From Duganella sp. 1411 (lineage in GTDB: Bacteria; Pseudomonadota; Gammaproteobacteria; Burkholderiales; Burkholderiaceae_D), in NCBI RefSeq assembly GCF_017833525.1, contig NZ_JAFICD010000004.1:405864-469863 (forward strand): a stretch of 64,000 nt of DNA, written 5' to 3'. Positions within the stretch are counted from its first letter, which is position 1; every line of letters starts with the position of its first letter. Positions 58,885 to 64,000 of this stretch are shown here, piece after piece. The position numbers were made by a program, and so were the translations under genes. A model generated the notes under the pieces. The model made no database searches. It was not told the DNA's origin and worked only from the letters and a program-made list of their open reading frames with translations.

Positions 58885-60245
58885 TGGCGGCGCCAACGAC
58901 CGAAGCGCGCGGCCTGCGCCTTTCGCTGCTGACGCGCTGGACGGCGCTGATCGGCACCCTGCTCACCGTCGGCACCCTGATCGCGCTGGCCCTGACCCAC
59001 TTTTTCCCCGACAAGCCCGGCATGGTGCTGGCGGTGTGCCTGCTGTGCGTGCTGCCGATCTCGATCATCACGATCCGCTCGCAGCTCGGCCACATGCTCT
59101 CGCTGTTCCGCGCGCTGACCGGCACCGTCACCAGCTACCAGGACGGCGATTTTTCATTCAGCCTGCACTGGCCGCAGAACGATGAACTGAGCGACCTGGT
59201 GGCCGCGCACAACGCGCTCGGCGACGTGCTGCGCCGGCAGCGCCTCGACCTGGTCCAGCGCGAGCTGCTGCTCGACACGATGGTGCAGAACACGCCGGTG
59301 GCGATGCTGCTGGTGAGCGAGGCCGGCCCCGTGGTGTACGCCAACATCGCCGCGCGCCAGCTGCTCAACGAGGGCCGCAAGCTCGAAGGCCACCGCCTCG
59401 ACGAGGTGCTGGCCAAGGCCTCGCCGGCGCTGGTGGAGGCGATGGCGCGCGGCGGCGACGGCCTGTTCACCACCCGCGCCGGCGGCGACCAGGCCGACGA
59501 CGTCGACGGCGAGGAGGTCTACCATCTGGCGCGCCGCAGCTTTAATCTGAACGGGCGGCGCCACGAGCTGCTGCTGCTGCGCCAACTGACGATGGAGCTG
59601 CGCCGGCAGGAGGTGCAGACGTGGAAAAAAGTCATCCGCGTGATCAGCCACGAGTTGAACAACTCGCTCGCGCCGCTGACGTCACTGGCCCACTCCGGCG
59701 CGGAGCTGGTGCGGCGCGGCCAGACCGAACGCCTGCCGCAGATCCTGGCCACGATCGAGGAGCGCACCCGCCATCTGGAGAGCTTCATCCTCGGCTACGC
59801 GCGCTTCGCCAAGCTGCCGGCGCCGCGGCTGGAACCGCGGCACTGGCCGGCGTTCCTGGCGCAGTTGGCCGAGCAGGTGGAATTCACGCTGGCCGGGGAG
59901 CCGCCGGCCGAGCCGTGCGCGTTCGACGCGGCGCAGCTGGAACAGGCGCTGCTCAACCTCCTCAAGAACGCCCACGAATCGGGTTCGCCCGCCGGCCAGG
60001 TGGGCCTGGAGGTGCGCCGCCTGCACGGGGCGGTGCGCATCGACGTCCACGACCGCGGCCCGGGCATGAGCGACGCCGTGCTGACCAACGCGCTGGTGCC
60101 GTTCTACTCCACCAAGCGCAGCGGCACCGGCCTGGGCCTGGCGCTGGCGCGCGAGATCGCCGAGGCCCACGGCGGGCGCATCACCCTGGCCAACCGCGAC
60201 GGCGGCGGGCTGGCGGTGACCATCATCCTGCCGCTGGCCTGCTAG
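58884..60245 (+). CDS. NtrB-like sensor histidine kinase
   Basis: 453 residues. Two membrane helices (about 17-37 and 48-66) with almost no periplasmic loop, then a HAMP-like linker, a PAS-like region (about 130-230, with MVQNTPVAMLLVSEAGPVVYAN), H-box VIRVISHELNNSLAPLTSL, N-box LLNLLKNAHESG, and G boxes DRGPGMSD and GTGLGLALAREIAEAHGG. The short loop suggests intramembrane or cytoplasmic sensing. The start overlaps the regulator stop (TGATG). Confidence 0.94.
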
Positions 60246-60266
60246 TTGACCTGTTAAACTGGCGGG

Positions 60267-61043
60267 ATGTCTTCCAAGTCCGCCCCCAACACCACCCGCT
60301 ACGACCAGCCCGGCCATCCGCCGGCCACCATCACCGAATTCGAGGGCGTGCGCAGCCTGCACCTGGGCACCTCCTGGGTGCAGGGCGCGATGCGCCTGTC
60401 CAAACCCGACAACATCGAGCTCGAATACGTGCAGATGATGATGATGTGGTTACTGTTTAACGACAGCCCGCGCCACATCGTCCAACTGGGGCTGGGCAGC
60501 GCGGCGCTGACCAAGTTCTGCTACCGCCGCCTGCCCAAGGCGCGCGTGACGGCGGTCGAGCTCAATCCCAACGTCATCGCCATCTGCGGCGCGCAATTCG
60601 GCCTGCCGCCGAACGACGAGCGCCTCAACGTGATGGAGATGAACGCGCTGGACTTCGTGCTCGACCCGGCCAACCACGGCACGGTCGACGTGCTGCAGGT
60701 CGACCTGTACGACGAGGAGGCGCGCGGGCCGGTGCTCGACTCGCCCGAGTTCTACCAGGCCTGCCACGACTGCCTGGGCGACGGCGGCGTCATGACCACC
60801 AACGTGTTCGGCGACTTCTCCAACTACGACAAGAATTTGCAGGCGATGGAGGCGGTGTTCGACGCCGTGGTGTGGCTGCCCGAGGTCCACGACGCCAATA
60901 TCGTCGTGATCGCGTTCAAGCAGTCGCCGGTGATCGATTTCGCGGTGCTGTACGAGCGCGCCGGCGCCATCAAAAAGAGCCTGAACCTGCCCGCCAAGTC
61001 GTGGGTCAACGGCCTCAAAGGCTGGATGCTGGACCAGCAATAA
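60267..61043 (+). CDS. Spermidine-synthase-like SAM-fold protein
   Basis: 258 residues with a Rossmann methyltransferase-like fold: GLGSAALTKFCYRR as the nucleotide loop, VTAVELNPNVIAICGAQFGLP as strand 2, and VDVLQVDLYDEEARGPVL in place of the SpeE catalytic loop. True SpeE has paired acidic residues for polyamine binding; only part is evident, so this is called spermidine-synthase-like. It follows the kinase by 21 bases and may be co-transcribed, although a role in the ABC system is not evident. Confidence 0.82.
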   Translation: MSSKSAPNTTRYDQPGHPPATITEFEGVRSLHLGTSWVQGAMRLSKPDNIELEYVQMMMMWLLFNDSPRHIVQLGLGSAALTKFCYRRLPKARVTAVELNPNVIAICGAQFGLPPNDERLNVMEMNALDFVLDPANHGTVDVLQVDLYDEEARGPVLDSPEFYQACHDCLGDGGVMTTNVFGDFSNYDKNLQAMEAVFDAVVWLPEVHDANIVVIAFKQSPVIDFAVLYERAGAIKKSLNLPAKSWVNGLKGWMLDQQ

Positions 61044-61110
61044 CCCGGACGGCCAAGCGGGGTCGGACCCCGCACGGGGTCCGACCCCAAGCGGCGCGGC
61101 ATGCTTCCAG
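61041..61110. repeat. Palindromic intergenic element, family 1, copy 5 (variant core)
   Basis: The core at 61059-61088 is GGGGTCGGACCCC-GCAC-GGGGTCCGACCCC. The T-to-G change in the left arm is matched by A-to-C in the right arm, so pairing is kept. The flanks ACCCGGACGGCC and GCGGCATGC match copy 1. It lies just after the spermidine-synthase-like gene. Confidence 0.85.
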
Positions 61111-61418
61111 GTGAATGCTGGCGGGGTTGGATTGGTGCGGATCGAACGCACCGGCGACGCGCGTTTTTCCGCCTATCGATATGCAAGCGCCACATACCGA
61201 TGCAGGCGCGCCACAGTTTCGCACCGTTTTGTGGCGCGCGCCGCGCGGGCCGTCGGCCAGATTACGCCACATCCTTGCATAACGCGAGCAATATTAGCAA
61301 TCGTACACATTCCGCAACAAGTTGGTGCATGCCGCGTTGCGGCCGTGCGACGCCTCAAGATAGTATTTTCTCAACGACCGCTACCCGCGGCGTCCCCACA
61401 AAACCAAGAGAGAAATAC
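61111..61418. promoter_or_regulatory. Upstream region of the third TonB receptor
   Basis: No gene is supported in 61044-61418. Besides repeat copy 5 it holds a dyad with perfect 10-base arms, GCGCGCCACA (61206-61215) and TGTGGCGCGC (61230-61239), around 14 bases, and a 7-base CCGCAAC/GTTGCGG pair nearer the gene. The region from 61260 is AT-richer and presumably contains the promoter, but no convincing -35/-10 pair was identified. Confidence 0.4.
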
Positions 61419-63854
61419 ATGACAAGAGCACCTCAATTCAAGCGCACGCTGTTGGCCAGCGCGATCCTGCTGCTGGTGGCCGGTCCGGGCCTGGCGCAAA
61501 CCCAGGCCGCCGCCGACGAGCAGCTGGCCAAGGAGCAGCAGGTCGTCGTCCTCGGCTCGCGCACGGTCGCCAAAACGGCGCTCGACACGTCGGCCCCGGT
61601 CGGCCTGATCAGCCTGAAGGACATGCAAACGGCCGGCCCGCTGGAACTGGGCAAGCTGCTGCAAACGCTGGACCCGTCGTTCAACTTCTCGAGCACCTTC
61701 GTTAGCGACGGCACCGACAGCATCCGTCCGGCCACCCTGCGCTCGCTCGGGCCGGACCAGGTGCTGGTGCTCATCAACGGCAAACGCCGCCACCAGCAAG
61801 CGCTGGTCAACGTCCAGCAAACCGTCGGACGCGGCTCGGCCGGCACCGACATCAACGCCATTCCGCTGGCGGCGATCCAGCGCATCGAGGTGCTGCGCGA
61901 CGGCGCCGCCGCCCAATACGGCTCCGACGCCATCGCCGGCGTGATCAACATCGTGCTCAAGTCGCAGGTCAGCGAAACCTCGCTCAGCGGCACCTACGGC
62001 ACCACCTCCGAGGGCGACGGCGACCTGTACTCGGCCAGCGCCAACACCGGCTTCGCGCTGGGCCAGGACGGCGGCTTCCTCAATCTGACCGCCGAGGCGC
62101 GCAAGCGCGGCGAAACCAACCGCGCCGGCCCGGACTCGCTGCGCGCCAGCCCGCCGCGCGTGACCCAGCACCTGGGCGACAGCGACACCCGCGACACCTA
62201 CTTCTGGTGGAACGGCGCCATCCCGATCGACAAGAGCAGCGAGTTCTATGCCTTCGGCGGCCTGTCCAAGCGCAAGAGCGACTCGTTCGGCTTCTTCCGC
62301 TCGGCCGGCGACGACCGCACCGTCTCGGCGGTCTACCCGAACGGCTTCCTGCCCGCCATCCACACCGACATCAAGGACGCCTCGTTCGCGTTCGGCTACC
62401 GGCGCGACCTGGCCAACGACTGGAAGGCCGACATCAGCATCAACCACGGCGCCAGCGAACTGGCGTTCCACGAGTCCGACAGCCTGAACACCAGCTACTG
62501 GTACGAGCCGAAACCGGGCGGCGGCATCTACGCCGACTCGCCGCGCCAGGCCGACACCGGCACGCTCAAATTCGACCAGACCACCATCAACGCCGACGTC
62601 AAGGGCCCGGTCAAATTCGGCGACAGCAGCGTCTTCATCGCCACCGGCTTCGAATACCGCCGCGACAACTACCAGATCGTCGCCGGCGACCCGGTCTCCT
62701 ACCAGTACGGCCGCACCAACAACCCGGCCATCGCCATCACCACGCCGAGCGGCGCGACGGCGGCGGCGGGCATTCAGGGCTTCCCCGGCTACACGCCCGC
62801 CACCGCCGTCGATTCGGGCCGCCACAACATCGCCCTGTTCCTCGACGCCGAACACAAGCCGCTCGATAGCCTGACGCTGGCCGGCGCCGTGCGCTATGAG
62901 AAGTACTCGGACTTCGGCAGCACCGTCACCGGTAAGCTCAGCGCCCGCTACGACCCGACCAAGACCGTCGGCTTCCGCGGCAGTGTCTCGACCGGCTTCC
63001 GCGCGCCGAGCGTGCAGCAGGAGTTCTACAGCTCCGTGTCGACCAACCTGAATAACGGCGTGCTGACCGAAACCCTGACCGCGCGCCAGGGCAGCGCCGT
63101 CACGCAAGCCTTCGGCATCGCCCCGCTGAAAGAGGAAACCTCGACCAGCGGCAGCGTCGGCATGGTGCTGCGCCCGGCCAAGAATATGTCGCTGACGGTG
63201 GACGCCTACCAGATCAAGATCAAGGACCGCATCGTCTTCTCCAGCGAGATCGCGCCGGAGGCCGGCGGCGGCCCGATCACCAACATCCTGCGTCCGCTGG
63301 GCGTGGGCCAGGCGCAGTTCTTCACCAACGCGGTCGACACCCGCACGCGCGGGCTGGACATCGTCGCCGAGCACACCACCAAGTTCGACGCGTCGTCGCT
63401 GGTGCTGTCCGGTCAACTGGGCTTCAACAAGACCGAGGTGACCAAGCGCCATTCGACATCGACGGTGCTGACCGGCGAGCAGCTGTTCGACCAGGCGCAG
63501 GTCACGTTGATCGAGCGCGGCCAGCCGCGCAAGCACCACGTGGTGGCGGCCGACTACACGGCTGGCCCATGGAACATCAACACCCGCGCCAATTACTATG
63601 GCGAAGTGCAGGCGCAAAGCTTCAGCCCCCTGCAGACGTGGGACGCCAAATGGCTGGTTGACGCGTCGGTGCGGTATGGCTTCACCAAGCGCACGTTCCT
63701 CAGCGTCGGCGTGAACAACGTGTTCAACGAACTGCCGTCGGAATGGACCAACGGCGGCGACTTCCCGAAACTGGGCTTCACCCGCTGCTGGGAAACCTGC
63801 CCGATCGGCATGAACGGCCGCTCGATGTACGTGCGCGTGGACACCGCGTTTTAA
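61419..63854 (+). CDS. TonB-dependent outer-membrane receptor
   Basis: 811 residues. Signal peptide (about 1-26, ending GLAQ), plug (about 40-165) with VVVLGSRTVAKTALDTSAPV, RSLGPDQVLVLINGKRRHQ and IEVLRDGAAAQYGSDAIAGVINI, then the barrel ending MYVRVDTAF. This GSR / GKRRH subgroup is common in Proteobacteria and its substrate is usually unassigned. The frame is open far upstream, but the signal peptide and AAGAGAGA before the ATG set this start. It has no partner gene on the right: an IS481-type element follows. Confidence 0.94.
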   Translation: MTRAPQFKRTLLASAILLLVAGPGLAQTQAAADEQLAKEQQVVVLGSRTVAKTALDTSAPVGLISLKDMQTAGPLELGKLLQTLDPSFNFSSTFVSDGTDSIRPATLRSLGPDQVLVLINGKRRHQQALVNVQQTVGRGSAGTDINAIPLAAIQRIEVLRDGAAAQYGSDAIAGVINIVLKSQVSETSLSGTYGTTSEGDGDLYSASANTGFALGQDGGFLNLTAEARKRGETNRAGPDSLRASPPRVTQHLGDSDTRDTYFWWNGAIPIDKSSEFYAFGGLSKRKSDSFGFFRSAGDDRTVSAVYPNGFLPAIHTDIKDASFAFGYRRDLANDWKADISINHGASELAFHESDSLNTSYWYEPKPGGGIYADSPRQADTGTLKFDQTTINADVKGPVKFGDSSVFIATGFEYRRDNYQIVAGDPVSYQYGRTNNPAIAITTPSGATAAAGIQGFPGYTPATAVDSGRHNIALFLDAEHKPLDSLTLAGAVRYEKYSDFGSTVTGKLSARYDPTKTVGFRGSVSTGFRAPSVQQEFYSSVSTNLNNGVLTETLTARQGSAVTQAFGIAPLKEETSTSGSVGMVLRPAKNMSLTVDAYQIKIKDRIVFSSEIAPEAGGGPITNILRPLGVGQAQFFTNAVDTRTRGLDIVAEHTTKFDASSLVLSGQLGFNKTEVTKRHSTSTVLTGEQLFDQAQVTLIERGQPRKHHVVAADYTAGPWNINTRANYYGEVQAQSFSPLQTWDAKWLVDASVRYGFTKRTFLSVGVNNVFNELPSEWTNGGDFPKLGFTRCWETCPIGMNGRSMYVRVDTAF

Positions 63855-63900
63855 TAGCGGGCCACGCCAATCTCCCAACCTGGGAGGCACGTAGGGCGGA

Positions 63901-64000
63901 TTAGCTGTGATGTTTCAAGAGGTTGTTGCGTGAAAACTTGAGCCTAGACATCGGAGCCTTTCCATCGACACCGTGATGCGGGCGATGCCAGTTGTAGTGG
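63901..64000 (-). CDS. IS481-family transposase, C-terminal 33 codons
   Basis: The minus strand encodes HYNWHRPHHGVDGKAPMSRL and a short basic tail ending NNLLKHHS. The YNWHRPHxG motif is the end of the rve/integrase-type DDE domain in IS481 and IS3-like transposases. The rest of the gene lies beyond the window. The stop codon TAA falls outside the inferred terminal repeat, in flanking DNA. Confidence 0.85.
   Translation of the reverse strand, partial: HYNWHRPHHGVDGKAPMSRLKFSRNNLLKHHS
63906..64000 (-). mobile_element. End of an IS481-family insertion sequence
   Basis: The terminus starts TGTGATGTTTCAAGAGGTTG, resembling the TGTGAAGATTCAATAGGTTG end of IS481 as I recall it. The DNA just outside is GTAGGGCGGATTAGC, the start of the repeat also seen at 45757, so the element seems inserted into or beside such a repeat. 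The other end is not in the window. Confidence 0.75.

Noticed and set aside
61101..61418. N-terminal extension of the third TonB receptor by 106 codons
   Set aside because: The extension has no coding character, crosses repeat copy 5 and a promoter region, and the signal peptide starts at 61419.

Overview
The window is GC-rich (roughly two thirds G+C in most genes) and dense with genes, with almost every gap under 300 bases. The ribosomal gene order (secY-infA-rpmJ-rpsM-rpsK-rpsD-rpoA-rplQ), the dsbD gene close to rplQ, the many TonB-dependent receptors and the short palindromic repeats all point to a betaproteobacterium. It is most likely an Oxalobacteraceae member of the Massilia/Duganella/Janthinobacterium group; the genus is inference from style, not a proven assignment.

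Layout. 1-5518: an RND efflux pump (permease cut by the window edge, plus adaptor) behind an OmpR-type two-component system, with a divergent Spy/CpxP-like periplasmic gene. 5533-9450: dsbD and an M28 aminopeptidase, bracketed by two copies of a palindromic repeat. 9509-23652 (minus strand): a ribosomal supercluster running rplC-rplD-rplW-rplB-rpsS-rplV-rpsC-rplP-rpmC-rpsQ, then the spc group (rplN to rpmJ) and the alpha group (rpsM to rplQ). 23874-35860: accessory DNA holding a damaged ParE-type toxin/antitoxin pair, DUF817, a damaged hicAB pair, two TonB receptors, a YhcG-type nuclease, a cupin-like oxygenase and a ROK regulator. 36041-40972 (minus): rpsL-rpsG-fusA-tuf-rpsJ, so the str and S10 gene sets, normally contiguous, are split between rpsJ and rplC by about 12.4 kb. 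rpsJ is closed by hairpins and rplC has its own candidate promoter. 41264-52608: a phosphoethanolamine transferase, a nitrilase-family gene framed by an inverted pair of 85-bp repeats, a minus-strand group of membrane/NAD(P)-epimerase fusion proteins under a GbsR/MarR regulator, a chemoreceptor, a yefM/yoeB pair and a membrane-bound MutS-like ATPase. 52752-60245: a likely self-contained sigma54-controlled system (HlyD-type adaptor, ABC ATPase, two FtsX/MacB-type permeases, NtrC-type activator, NtrB-type kinase). 60267-64000: a spermidine-synthase-like protein, a third TonB receptor and the end of an IS481-family element.

How the parts work together. The housekeeping genes supply the ribosome, elongation factors, SecY and RNA polymerase alpha. 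The accessory genes mostly act on the envelope: efflux, disulfide supply, lipid A or core modification, outer-membrane uptake and an ABC export system. The observations most worth following are the split S10 operon, the sigma54-regulated ABC system, the two palindromic repeat families, the mirror-image epimerase/membrane fusions, and three toxin-antitoxin modules of which two carry single-base frameshifts.
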